A DNA stretch of 27,598 nt from an uncultured Bacteroides sp. Lineage in GTDB: Bacteria > Bacteroidota > Bacteroidia > Bacteroidales > Bacteroidaceae. The DNA lies in the NCBI GenBank assembly GCA_934716785.1, contig CAKUYM010000020.1, positions 1-27,598 of the forward strand. Reading direction: 5' to 3'. The notes under the pieces were generated by a model that was not told the origin of the DNA, made no database searches, and saw only the letters and a program-made list of their open reading frames with translations. The translations under genes and the position numbers were made by a program. Positions 15,158 through 23,621 of the stretch are shown here, piece by piece (positions within the stretch are counted from its first letter, which is position 1; each line of letters starts with the position of its first letter).

Positions 15158-15957
15158 ACCTACTGCAATATACATTCTTTCAACATGCCCTGTTGGGGAG
15201 TCTGCTGGCAAGCATCGCCTGCGGGATTATAGGTACGTACATCGTCACCCGCCGTTTGGTATTTATCAGTGGCGGAATCACCCACGCTTCCTTTGGTGGC
15301 ATAGGCTTGGGACTGTTTGCGGGAATATCACCGATACTTTCCGCTGCCGTTTTCTCCGTGCTATCCGCCTTCGGTGTCGAATGGCTCAGCAGGCGAAACG
15401 ATATGCGCGAAGATTCTGCCATTGCCGTATTCTGGACATTGGGAATGGCATTGGGTATCATGTTCAGCTTTCTGTCATCCGGATTCGCTCCCGACCTATC
15501 AGCCTATCTATTCGGGAATATCCTGACTATCAATGAGGCGGATTTATGGATGCTCGGCATATTGGCACTGGTACTGGCGGTATTCTTCTACCTGTTTATC
15601 CGCCCTATTGTATCCATCGCTTTCGACCGCGAGTTTGCACGTTCACAGAAGATTCCTGTTGAGGTATTCGAGTATGTGCTGATGATGTTTATTGCACTGA
15701 CCATTGTGGCTTGCCTGCGCATGGTGGGCATCGTATTAGCCATCTCCCTTCTCACTATTCCGCAGATGACGGCAAATTTATTCACCTATAGTTTCAAGAA
15801 AATCATATGGCTGTCCATCGTTATCGGCTTCTTGGGATGCCTTGGCGGCTTGTTCATTTCTTACCATTGGAAAGTTCCTTCGGGAGCTTCCATTATATTC
15901 TTCTCTATCCTGATTTATGCTGTCTGCAAAATAGGAAAGAGTTGTTGCAGGAAATAG
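15154..15957 (+). CDS. Metal ABC transporter permease (ABC-3 / ZnuB-like)
   Basis: A 267-residue inner-membrane protein with about eight hydrophobic segments. It has the ABC-3 opening GIIGTYIVTRRLVFISGGITHASFGGIGLGLF and later YVLMMFIALTIVACLRMVGIVLAISLLTIPQMTA, both hallmarks of zinc, manganese or iron importers of the ZnuB/MntB type. It would form the membrane channel for a metal importer. No matching ATPase or binding protein is present in the window, so partners must be encoded elsewhere. It is coupled to the CCxxHxxC gene upstream and lies 31 bp before tsaE. The metal is not predictable from sequence. Confidence 0.9.
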   Translation: MNLLQYTFFQHALLGSLLASIACGIIGTYIVTRRLVFISGGITHASFGGIGLGLFAGISPILSAAVFSVLSAFGVEWLSRRNDMREDSAIAVFWTLGMALGIMFSFLSSGFAPDLSAYLFGNILTINEADLWMLGILALVLAVFFYLFIRPIVSIAFDREFARSQKIPVEVFEYVLMMFIALTIVACLRMVGIVLAISLLTIPQMTANLFTYSFKKIIWLSIVIGFLGCLGGLFISYHWKVPSGASIIFFSILIYAVCKIGKSCCRK

Positions 15958-15988
15958 TCATCATAATAGAATCATAATAGATTAGCAT

Positions 15989-16402
15989 ATGGAAATCAAG
16001 ATTCAATCATTGGAAAATATCCATGAAGCAGCACGCGAGTTTATCGCTGCCATGGGAGATAATACTGTATTTGCCCTATACGGCAAGATGGGAGCCGGCA
16101 AGACGACATTTGTCAAGGCACTCTGCGAGGAGCTGGGTGTAGAAGACGTGATCAGCTCCCCTACTTTCGCCATAGTCAACGAGTACCGTTCGGACAAGAC
16201 AGGAGAATTGATTTACCACTTCGACTTCTACCGCATCAAGAAGTTGAGCGAGGTGTATGACATGGGATACGAGGATTATTTCTACAGCGGTGCCCTTTGC
16301 TTCATCGAATGGCCGGAACTCGTAGAAGAGCTGCTCCCCGGTGATGCCGTGAAAGTGACGATTGAGGAATTGGAAGACGGAAGCAGGGTTATCAAGCTAT
16401 GA
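15989..16402 (+). CDS. tsaE: tRNA threonylcarbamoyladenosine biosynthesis ATPase TsaE
   Basis: A 137-residue cytoplasmic ATPase acting with TsaB and TsaD to form the t6A37 modification of ANN-reading tRNAs. It has the Walker A motif GKMGAGKTT (about residues 32-40), [12 protein letters not shown] (the switch-like SPTF segment), YHFDFYRI, and [12 protein letters not shown], all characteristic of TsaE. Its length matches the family. It lies 31 bp after the metal permease and overlaps the next gene by ATGA, so it is probably the third gene of a four-gene unit that starts at 14741. Confidence 0.95.
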   Translation: MEIKIQSLENIHEAAREFIAAMGDNTVFALYGKMGAGKTTFVKALCEELGVEDVISSPTFAIVNEYRSDKTGELIYHFDFYRIKKLSEVYDMGYEDYFYSGALCFIEWPELVEELLPGDAVKVTIEELEDGSRVIKL

Positions 16403-16626
16403 CCGGACAATACATCGTACAAGGAATCTTTGTGCTGGCAGGAACTGTATCCCTGCTGGCATCATTGTTCAACTGGAACTGGTTCTTCACAACGCGCAAT
16501 GCGCAGACCATTGTCCGGAATGTAGGGCGAAACCGGGCACGGCTGTTTTATGGCATATTGGGGATTATCATCATCGGCATGGCTGTGTTCTTCTTTGTGG
16601 AAACTCGAAAAGCTATAGGAGGATAA
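16399..16626 (+). CDS. Imm17-like small membrane protein
   Basis: A 75-residue protein with two hydrophobic helices (about residues 6-24 and 50-68) and a central [29 protein letters not shown] loop. This layout fits the Immunity 17 family (PF15562), small two-helix proteins first linked to polymorphic toxin loci. Here there is no toxin next door; the gene overlaps tsaE by ATGA and is its operon partner. An immunity role is therefore doubtful and the true function is unknown. It converges on the DUF58 gene with only 19 bp between the stops. Confidence 0.6.
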   Translation: MTGQYIVQGIFVLAGTVSLLASLFNWNWFFTTRNAQTIVRNVGRNRARLFYGILGIIIIGMAVFFFVETRKAIGG

Positions 16627-16645
16627 TTTCTTTTTGAGAATCTGA

Positions 16646-17956
16646 TCATAGCAACTGCCGTGATTTCATCTCCAAATACTTATTAATCACATCAATCGAA
16701 AGATTTTCCGGTGTAGTCAATAAGGAATAGATGCCGTTCTGCTTCAAGGTAGTGACAATCAACCGCTTTTCATAAGCGAACTTTTCCGCAATCACATGCT
16801 GGTAATAACTTTCTGTGTCTTTTGCAGGAGTTGCAATATATGCTTTCAAGTCAGCGTCCTCGAAAAAGACAACGAGCAGACGATGCCGGTGATTCAGTTG
16901 CTTCAAATAAGCCAACTGCCTGTCCATGCCGGACATATTGGAAAAATTGGTATATAGCACCAATAAGCTCCGCTTACTGACATGTTTGTTCATATGCACA
17001 CAAAGAGACGAAAAATCGGTTTCGCCGAAAGTAGTCTTCTGGCTGTAAAGTTTTTCAAGCAATGTCTGCATATGCCCCGGTTGCTTGGCAGCAGGGACGA
17101 AGGTATCGAAATGCTCGTCAAAAGTAACCAGACCGGCTTTATCCTCTTTCCGCATTGCCACATACGAAAGCACCAACGAGGCGTTTATCGCATAATCGAG
17201 CAAAGTCATTCCACTAAAAGCCTGCTGCATCACCCTGCCCTTATCTATCACATTATAAATTTGTTGTGAACGTTCGTCCTGATACACATTCACCATAAGC
17301 TCATGCCTCCGGGCACTCGCTTTCCAGTTTATCGTACGGTAATCATCCCCTTTTACATACTCCTTTATCTGCTCGAACTCCGTATGATGACCTATCCGAC
17401 GGATACGCTTTATCCCCAATTCGGTCAGGTTGTCGCTTATAGCCAGCAATTCATACCGATGAAGCATCAGATAAGACGGATATACTTTTATATCCTGCGG
17501 CTCACCGCAAGTATATCTACGAGAGACCAAACCGATCCGCCCGGTTACGAACACCCGGATATACCCGAATGAATAGATTCCACGGCGAGTAGGCCGCAAC
17601 CGGTAATTGACAGTCTTTCCCTCTTTTGCTCGGAGAGTCACACGAAAGTCAATATCGCGCCTTTGAAATATAAACGGGATTTCGTCAATGATTTCCAAGA
17701 AGACAGAACGCGGGTAACTGCTCTCCACCCGAATGCTTACTTCGTTATCGTCGCCATTGGAAAAGCGGTCGGCACAATGGCGGAACGCCTGAATGCCCCG
17801 AACACGATAAAGCAGATAACCATCTGCCAATACAGTCAGGGAAAAGACAAAAAGCGCCCACTGTCCGATAGTAAAAAGCGGAGCAAAGGCGTATCCACTA
17901 CCCAATAGAAGGATAATTACGACAAGGGCAATATAGAAACGACGGGTTAAATACAT
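16646..17956 (-). CDS. DUF58 domain protein (VWA-like partner of MoxR)
   Basis: A 436-residue protein with two N-terminal membrane helices (about residues 8-25 and 31-50), a beta-rich middle, and the DUF58 signature with the pattern EFxxIKxYxxGDDYRTINWKASAR at about 194-216. The C-terminal part is a von Willebrand A-like fold; the metal-site Asp lies in NVIDKGRVM. DUF58 proteins work with MoxR-type AAA+ ATPases. It is the last gene of the six-gene minus-strand operon; its start codon lies directly after the MoxR stop (17957/17956). The substrate of this pair in Bacteroides is not known. Confidence 0.9.
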   Translation of the reverse strand: MYLTRRFYIALVVIILLLGSGYAFAPLFTIGQWALFVFSLTVLADGYLLYRVRGIQAFRHCADRFSNGDDNEVSIRVESSYPRSVFLEIIDEIPFIFQRRDIDFRVTLRAKEGKTVNYRLRPTRRGIYSFGYIRVFVTGRIGLVSRRYTCGEPQDIKVYPSYLMLHRYELLAISDNLTELGIKRIRRIGHHTEFEQIKEYVKGDDYRTINWKASARRHELMVNVYQDERSQQIYNVIDKGRVMQQAFSGMTLLDYAINASLVLSYVAMRKEDKAGLVTFDEHFDTFVPAAKQPGHMQTLLEKLYSQKTTFGETDFSSLCVHMNKHVSKRSLLVLYTNFSNMSGMDRQLAYLKQLNHRHRLLVVFFEDADLKAYIATPAKDTESYYQHVIAEKFAYEKRLIVTTLKQNGIYSLLTTPENLSIDVINKYLEMKSRQLL

Positions 17957-18931
17957 TTACTTGGGAACTTCTACCTTATCAATCAGCCGCTGCGTCACTT
18001 TCACTGGAGAATAGCCTTCCATTTCAGCTTCCGCTGTCAAGATAAGGCGATGTTGAAGCACATAAGGAGCCACAAACTTAATGTCTTCCGGTGTCACAAA
18101 ATCTCGTCCTTGCAAAAGGGCGTATGCTTTAGAGGATTGAAGCATGGCGACAGATGCACGTGGAGAAGCCCCCAAGTACACCGCCTTACTGGTGCGCGTC
18201 TGCTGTACAATCAATGCGATGTATTGAAGCAATGTGCGGTCAACAAATACCTGATTCATAAAAGCACGAAGCGACAGAAATTCCTCTTTCGTGATGGAAG
18301 GCGTGATATTGTCCAGTTTCACCAATGCAGCATTGGTATGATGGCGTTCGAGGATATCCACTTCCTCCTCCAATGAAGGGTAGCCCATCGTTATTTTCAT
18401 CAGGAAACGGTCGAGCTGGGCTTCGGGAAGTTTATATGTTCCTTCCTGTTCCACAGGATTCTGAGTGGCAAGAATCGTATAGAGTTCTCCCATCTGGTGG
18501 GTAGTTCCATCAATGCTGATCTGCCGTTCTTCCATCACCTCAAACAAGGCGGCTTGTGTCTTGGCCGGAGCGCGATTGATTTCGTCCACCAACACGATAT
18601 CCGCAAAAATCGGTCCCTGATGGAAATCAAAGCCACTGGTTTTCATATTAAATACCGTTGTGCCCAATACATCACTCGGCATCAAGTCGGGTGTAAACTG
18701 GATACGGCTGAAGTCGGCATCAATCAGTCGGGCCGTCAGGCGTGCCAACAGCGTCTTCGCTACTCCCGGCACCCCTTCTATCAGTACATGCCCGTTGGCT
18801 AATATAGCCGTCAGCAACAAATCTACCGTCTGCTCCTGCCCCACAATGACGGACGCAATCCGGTCCTTCAATTCTTGTATCTTCTCGGAAAAGAGAGTTA
18901 AATCTACTCGCTGTTCTGTATTCTCTTCCAT
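17957..18931 (-). CDS. MoxR-family AAA+ ATPase
   Basis: A 324-residue cytoplasmic AAA+ ATPase with Walker A GVPGVAKT (residues 53-60), Walker B IVLVDE (112-117) followed by NRAPAKTQAALFEVMEE, sensor 1 LATQNPVEQEGTY and the C-terminal ASPRASVAML sensor-2 region. MoxR proteins act as chaperone-like remodelers that mature or regulate partner complexes carrying VWA-like domains. It sits 9 bp after the DUF4350 gene and abuts the DUF58 gene, so its natural partner is the DUF58 protein and, by context, the membrane proteins upstream. Confidence 0.95.
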   Translation of the reverse strand: MEENTEQRVDLTLFSEKIQELKDRIASVIVGQEQTVDLLLTAILANGHVLIEGVPGVAKTLLARLTARLIDADFSRIQFTPDLMPSDVLGTTVFNMKTSGFDFHQGPIFADIVLVDEINRAPAKTQAALFEVMEERQISIDGTTHQMGELYTILATQNPVEQEGTYKLPEAQLDRFLMKITMGYPSLEEEVDILERHHTNAALVKLDNITPSITKEEFLSLRAFMNQVFVDRTLLQYIALIVQQTRTSKAVYLGASPRASVAMLQSSKAYALLQGRDFVTPEDIKFVAPYVLQHRLILTAEAEMEGYSPVKVTQRLIDKVEVPK

Positions 18932-18940
18932 ATTTCTTTT

Positions 18941-20212
18941 CTATATATGATTGATTATTTCATTCATTTTGTCTATAAACACTTTCATCTGCTCTGAATT
19001 GATAGAACGCCCTCCGTAAAGCACCGGTCTGACTTCGCGGATAAACGCAGCAATTTCTCCGGCATCCATCCCCGTTTTCCGGGCAATCCTTTCGAAAGAG
19101 TGTCTATCATTCGCCACTTCCTCTATATCTACCTGAATCTCTCTCCGCAGCTCTTCCGCCAGATAGGCGAATTTCTTACGGACCAAGTCGGCGTGGTCTT
19201 TCTTCTGAAAATAAAGCGTACCTATCAGTTCGGCAAATTCGAGAGACCGGTTTATCGGTTCGCTGATAACCGGGATGGCCCGCTGCCGCCTTTTTGCAGT
19301 AAATATCATAAAGAGCAGGATAGCAATCATCGTCAGATATAAAGCCCAACGAAGAGGCGGAGGTACAAGCAGATAACGAAGAGGCGACTGCTGCACCTGC
19401 GACGTTGCTTTCATATATCCTTCACTACGGACTATGGGAAGCTCTCCCATCTGTGACAGCAAGCGGAAGATATAATCTGCGTTATTTCCATCCAGCACTC
19501 CGTAATTGGTAAACAACAACGGAGTAGAGACAAGTATTATCTCTCCCCTCCCCCATGGACAGGCCATTGCCAATAGCGGATGATAGTTATTGTACACTTG
19601 CACAGAATCTGAATCTGCCATCGCATCACCAATAACGTCCGACACATCCTGTTCTGCCAACTTACGCACAGAGAAAGAATCGTAATCCCTGAAACTTGAA
19701 CTACAAAATTGCGGATAACAACGATATACCTGCCGGGAGTAGACCGAATCAGCCACCCAACAGATGCTGTCTTTCACAAAAATGGAAGAAGCGTATTGCT
19801 TGAAAGCTGCCGCACTGAAATGGGAATAGGTGCAAAAGAACTGTAAAGTATCTTCCAGATACTTGGGATAGTCATTGCTCACCAACATTATCTTGTTGCC
19901 CCGCTCCGCCATATCCAACAAAGCATTCACATCGGCCTCCACCATAGACAAGCTATTGGCAATGACGAGTATACCCTTATTATTGCCTGCCGTGTCCTTT
20001 TCCATCTGATAGAATGTTTCCCTTGATATGGAATAGCCATGCGGCAGAGATGAGGAGAGCAGACTGTCGAACAGCAAACAACCGAGAGGCTGACTGTCAT
20101 AATGGCTGAAAGTGGGAGTCCATACAAATTTCTTCGGCAAATGAGACTCTACCGCAAACATTAGCAGCAGAAAAGCCACAATGAAGACAATAAACCTGCG
20201 GCTCGCTTTCAT
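18941..20212 (-). CDS. DUF4350 domain membrane protein
   Basis: A 423-residue protein with an N-terminal membrane helix (residues ~7-24), a large extracytoplasmic DUF4350 domain (about 40-270; ILVIANSLSMVEADVNALLDMAERGNKIMLV resembles a GATase-1/ThuA-like core), a second helix near 285-305 (WALYLTMIAILLFMIF), then a basic cytoplasmic tail. It overlaps the DUF4129 gene by ATGA at 20209-20212 and precedes moxR by 9 bp. DUF4350 proteins typically occur in this MoxR-DUF58 context. The biochemical function is unknown. Confidence 0.85.
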   Translation of the reverse strand: MKASRRFIVFIVAFLLLMFAVESHLPKKFVWTPTFSHYDSQPLGCLLFDSLLSSSLPHGYSISRETFYQMEKDTAGNNKGILVIANSLSMVEADVNALLDMAERGNKIMLVSNDYPKYLEDTLQFFCTYSHFSAAAFKQYASSIFVKDSICWVADSVYSRQVYRCYPQFCSSSFRDYDSFSVRKLAEQDVSDVIGDAMADSDSVQVYNNYHPLLAMACPWGRGEIILVSTPLLFTNYGVLDGNNADYIFRLLSQMGELPIVRSEGYMKATSQVQQSPLRYLLVPPPLRWALYLTMIAILLFMIFTAKRRQRAIPVISEPINRSLEFAELIGTLYFQKKDHADLVRKKFAYLAEELRREIQVDIEEVANDRHSFERIARKTGMDAGEIAAFIREVRPVLYGGRSINSEQMKVFIDKMNEIINHI

Positions 20213-20847
20213 GACACTCCCCCTTTCTTCACCGTTTCTCCTTCTTTCTCTATGTCGTCCTGCAAGGACTGCATCGTGTGGAAAAGTTCCTTCGTTGCCT
20301 CAAAGTTTCCATAACGCACCCGTAGGAAGTGATTCGTCAGTTGGCGGAAAGCAGGTAGCCGCACTTCATTCAAATACTGCGTAGGAGTTTTATAAAGCTG
20401 CCAATCAATGCGTTCGGCGTCGCTGAGTCGCTTCAAGGTCTGCAAATAAAGCAGGCGCACCGCTTCACGATAGTCGCGACGGGAAAGCGCATCGGCAATA
20501 CCTCTCGAAAAGTCTACCCCGTAAATCGTATCTTCTCCGACCGTATAAGGCAATGTATTCTGACGTGAACTCATGAACAGTTCGGGACGTTTCATATATA
20601 GAAACCCCATTATCAGGAACAGGAAAGCAATGGCGATACATATCAGAATAAGCCCCGAATATTCTTCAGCGAAACGACTTCCGAATATTTCGCGCAGCAA
20701 TTCCCCAAACTGTTTACTGATCCACTCAAAGAAATTAATATCCGGAGTAATCAGTTCACGGTTATAATCGTATGCCGGGTCAGACTGCCAAAGGGCAATC
20801 TGCACCGTATCACAGACTAAGGTATCAGCCGGGGAAGTGAAATTCAT
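20209..20847 (-). CDS. DUF4129 domain membrane protein
   Basis: A 212-residue protein with one membrane helix at about residues 65-85 (LILICIAIAFLFLIMGFLYM) and a C-terminal DUF4129 domain (about 115-200; SRRDYREAVRLLYLQTLKRL and LTNHFLRVRYGNFEATKELF). DUF4129 also occurs at the C-terminus of membrane transglutaminase-like proteins, but no transglutaminase domain is present here. It is translationally coupled to the DUF4350 gene and starts 15 bp after the preceding membrane-protein gene. Confidence 0.85.
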   Translation of the reverse strand: MNFTSPADTLVCDTVQIALWQSDPAYDYNRELITPDINFFEWISKQFGELLREIFGSRFAEEYSGLILICIAIAFLFLIMGFLYMKRPELFMSSRQNTLPYTVGEDTIYGVDFSRGIADALSRRDYREAVRLLYLQTLKRLSDAERIDWQLYKTPTQYLNEVRLPAFRQLTNHFLRVRYGNFEATKELFHTMQSLQDDIEKEGETVKKGGVS

Positions 20848-20862
20848 CTGTCAGGTGTTGTT

Positions 20863-21801
20863 TCAGAGTTTGTCAAAATTGTCAATATCACTTTCCACCG
20901 TAATGCTATCCACCACTTCGGATGCATGGCCATACTGATAGACCAGACCGACAATGCCAAATATCGCAGACAAATAAGAGCCGTACAACATCAGTATAGC
21001 AAATATATATTGTGCAAAATTCAGCCCGATGGAAGAAGTGACTTCACCGCCGTCACTCAGAGAGAAGATCATCTTCACAAAATAAATAACATACCATGGT
21101 ATAGAAACACTCATCTGCAATACACTGGCAACGATTCCCATCACTATCAAAATCAGGAAAATGCCTCCCCAAGTGGCAAATCCCAACCGTAATGTCTTCT
21201 TGAATGCCTCTCCAAATGAAATATCTTCAAACAAATAGACAGGAGGCATCAGAGCCAAAGATACCATAAATGCAAAAAGTAGTGGCAAGGTAAGCACCAA
21301 GGTAAAAGGTGTCAATACAGCTAACAGCACGACTAAAATGAAAGCGACCAAAAACAAAAAGCCGATTATGACTCCCATAATAAACAACCTCTTTATGTTA
21401 TGGAGCAGCAACGGTTTTATGTCACTGAACGTAATGCCGTTCAGGCGTTCTTCACGCTCATTATACAGCCGTACCATTGCGTAAATCAAGGAAGTCAGCA
21501 ACAATGCTCCCAAACATGAGAAGAAAACGACTCCCGCATAGTTTAAAAGAAACGCCGTTCCAAAAACCGCCAAAGGATTGGCTGCCGCACTTCCTTCCGC
21601 CTGCATAGCGGTAAGGTCTGTCATGCCACCCATAAGCCCGTTAAAGTTTGCCGCCTGCAGCAAACAGACAGGGAGTATCAGATAAGTGGAATATTTAAAC
21701 AACTGTTTCCAATTCTCTTTTATAAAATCAAAGGAAGCATTTAGTTTTTCGCCGAAAGGGCGCTTTGCGTACATTGCAATCTTAGGTTTCTGTGGTTCCA
21801 T
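20863..21801 (-). CDS. Polytopic membrane protein of the MoxR-DUF58 operon
   Basis: A 312-residue protein with about six to seven hydrophobic segments and a short cytoplasmic N-terminus (PFGEKLNASFDFIKENWKQLFKYS) typical of DUF975/YckC-like multi-helix proteins. No catalytic motif is visible. Its start overlaps the end of the spoIIM-like gene by 20 bp and it lies 15 bp before the DUF4129 gene, so it belongs to the same complex by context. I can assign no function; it is probably a structural or channel-like component. Confidence 0.8.
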   Translation of the reverse strand: MEPQKPKIAMYAKRPFGEKLNASFDFIKENWKQLFKYSTYLILPVCLLQAANFNGLMGGMTDLTAMQAEGSAAANPLAVFGTAFLLNYAGVVFFSCLGALLLTSLIYAMVRLYNEREERLNGITFSDIKPLLLHNIKRLFIMGVIIGFLFLVAFILVVLLAVLTPFTLVLTLPLLFAFMVSLALMPPVYLFEDISFGEAFKKTLRLGFATWGGIFLILIVMGIVASVLQMSVSIPWYVIYFVKMIFSLSDGGEVTSSIGLNFAQYIFAILMLYGSYLSAIFGIVGLVYQYGHASEVVDSITVESDIDNFDKL

Positions 21802-22753
21802 GTTTTTTCCTGTTTGGTAAATAAATATAGTAGAAAATGATAAATGTCAGAGAAATGAGAATCACACCTAATCGCAGCATATCAGGCAGTTCGGTGTGAC
21901 GGGTGAGGAAGCCTTCGATAAAGCCCGCCATTATAAATACAGGAACCGTGCCGATTACTATCTTCAGCCCCCGCTTTGCTCCCCTCCGAAAAGATTCCAG
22001 TCGTGTATATGTGCCAGGAAACAGCCATCCGTTACCCAAAGCCAATCCGGCAGCACCTGCTACGATAATCGCCCAAATTTCGAGCGTTCCGTGTAGCCAA
22101 ATGGCAAGACTGGATTCCCAAAGCAGACCATGCTGATAAAAGAATGTCTGAAAAGCTCCCACCATAATTCCGTTAAGAAGAAGCATATACCCCGTACCGA
22201 AGCTTGTCAATAGTCCCATTACGAAACAGTTGAAAGATACCATCACGTTGTTGAGCGTAATATGCAAAAACATGGAAACTTCGGAAGAGCCACCGTATAC
22301 AGCCATCGGTTTGCCATTGGCGATATTGTCCAATGTCATATCCACATAGCCGTTTCCCAAAATCAGACGGACAAAATCAGGGTCATTCGCAGCGGATAAT
22401 ATGCCAATCAGTACACTAACGGTAAATATAAGAAAAGAGACCAACAGCTCACGCCGCGCGTCATACATTGTTTGCGGCACCTCCTGTGTCCAGAAAGTAA
22501 TGATCCGTCCCCACTTCTCACGTTTATTCCGATAGATTTCGTTATGCAACGCCGAAGCCAAATTGTTTAAATAAATCGTGATGCGGGAGGTCGGGAAATG
22601 TGTCTGAGCAAATGCAAGATCGGCAGTCAAGTCCGTATAGGCATCGGCAAGCTGATCAGGGGACAGGTTTGCAGCCTGTTCCACCACCTTCTCAGTTTCT
22701 TTCCATTTTTCTATGTTCCGACGGATAAACGTAACTTCTTTCATGCTTTTCAA
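21782..22753 (-). CDS. SpoIIM-like (stage II sporulation protein M family) membrane protein
   Basis: A 323-residue membrane protein with a long helical cytoplasmic N-terminus (~1-100), then about five membrane helices. The signatures HGTLEIWAIIVAGAAGLALG, LFPGTYTR and AGFIEGFLTR identify the SpoIIM family, named for a Bacillus engulfment protein that forms a complex with cell-wall hydrolases; Bacteroides does not sporulate, so the role differs. It is the first gene of the six-gene minus-strand operon, with its own -7 box, and is divergent from the RDD gene 92 bp away. Confidence 0.9.
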   Translation of the reverse strand: MKSMKEVTFIRRNIEKWKETEKVVEQAANLSPDQLADAYTDLTADLAFAQTHFPTSRITIYLNNLASALHNEIYRNKREKWGRIITFWTQEVPQTMYDARRELLVSFLIFTVSVLIGILSAANDPDFVRLILGNGYVDMTLDNIANGKPMAVYGGSSEVSMFLHITLNNVMVSFNCFVMGLLTSFGTGYMLLLNGIMVGAFQTFFYQHGLLWESSLAIWLHGTLEIWAIIVAGAAGLALGNGWLFPGTYTRLESFRRGAKRGLKIVIGTVPVFIMAGFIEGFLTRHTELPDMLRLGVILISLTFIIFYYIYLPNRKKHGTTET

Positions 22754-22787
22754 GAGTTTCCGGATAAGTTTTGTCCGAAACCGGAAG

Positions 22788-22795
22788 CAAAAATA
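22788..22795 (-). promoter_or_regulatory. Candidate promoter of the spoIIM-moxR-DUF58 operon (-7 box TATTTTTG)
   Basis: The minus strand reads TATTTTTG, 35 bp before the ATG at 22753. It lies back to back with the divergent box at 22808, so both directions may be controlled together. TTCCGG and CCGGAA half-sites at 22758-22763 and 22782-22787 lie in the leader. Confidence 0.45.
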
Positions 22796-22807
22796 AGAGA
22801 ATTATGA

Positions 22808-22815
22808 TATATTTG
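22808..22815 (+). promoter_or_regulatory. Candidate promoter of the RDD gene (-7 box TATATTTG)
   Basis: TATATTTG fits TAnnTTTG, 31 bp before the ATG at 22846. Any -33 element would fall on or next to the divergent minus-strand box at 22788-22795, so the two polymerases may compete. Confidence 0.5.
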
Positions 22816-22845
22816 CAACGGAATCCTATAAATGTTTAACCCTCA

Positions 22846-23571
22846 ATGGCAGAATCTACCATAATCACCGGACAATTCGTCCGTATCAGCCAAACACCCG
22901 CCAGTATTGGCGAGCGTTTCTTGGCACTGACCATCGATTATTTTCTGATTGTCACTTATGTATATGCCACGGCTGCCTTTCTGACGTTACTGGGTTTACC
23001 GTCCGGATTCAATTCATTCTTTCTCCTGTGTGTGATCTATTTGCCGGCAATCGGTTACTCCTTTCTCTGCGAAACCTTCAACCACGGACAGAGCATCGGC
23101 AAGAGACTGATGGGCATACGTGTTGTTAAAATAGACGGTTCTACTCCCACCATCAGTTCCTACCTGCTGCGCTGGCTGCTTTTCCTTGTCGACGGTCCGC
23201 TGACAGGCGGATTAGGACTCTTTGTTATCTTGTTGACTAAAAACAGCCAACGATTAGGAGACCTTGCAGCAGGCACTATGGTTATTAAAGAGAAGGATTA
23301 TCGCAAGATACACGTCAGCCTCGACGAATTTGACTACTTGACGAAAAATTATCATCCTGTCTATCCGCAATCCGCAGATTTATCGCTGGAACAGATAAAT
23401 GTGATTACCCGTACGTTGGAATCCGGAGAGAAAGACCGGGCACGCCGCATCGAAGCACTCGCAAAGAAAGTGCAATCACTTCTTTCCATCACTCCGCGAG
23501 AGGACAATCAGGAGAAGTTTCTTCAGACAGTATTGAGAGATTATCAATATTATGCGCTGGAAGAAATATAA
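22846..23571 (+). CDS. RDD-family membrane protein
   Basis: A 241-residue protein with an RDD domain: R24 in ERFLALTIDYFLI begins the first helix with Asp at the conserved spacing, followed by further hydrophobic segments up to about residue 150 and GQSIGKRLMGIRVVKIDG, the usual RDD cytoplasmic loop. The last ~90 residues are soluble and charged (KYHVSLDEFDYL-like region through SITPREDNQEKF). RDD proteins are poorly understood; some are linked to ion transport. It is divergent from the spoIIM-like gene and completes the set MoxR, DUF58, DUF4129, DUF4350, SpoIIM, RDD. Confidence 0.9.
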   Translation: MAESTIITGQFVRISQTPASIGERFLALTIDYFLIVTYVYATAAFLTLLGLPSGFNSFFLLCVIYLPAIGYSFLCETFNHGQSIGKRLMGIRVVKIDGSTPTISSYLLRWLLFLVDGPLTGGLGLFVILLTKNSQRLGDLAAGTMVIKEKDYRKIHVSLDEFDYLTKNYHPVYPQSADLSLEQINVITRTLESGEKDRARRIEALAKKVQSLLSITPREDNQEKFLQTVLRDYQYYALEEI

Positions 23572-23586
23572 TTCGTTTTTTATCCG

Positions 23587-23594
23587 TATCTTTG
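23587..23594 (+). promoter_or_regulatory. Candidate promoter of the ATPase-nuclease gene (-7 box TATCTTTG)
   Basis: TATCTTTG fits TAnnTTTG and lies 27 bp before the ATG at 23622 and 15 bp after the RDD stop. It allows the gene to be expressed separately from the RDD gene. Confidence 0.45.
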
Positions 23595-23621
23595 TTTGTA
23601 TAGAATAAAAGCAAAACGAGT

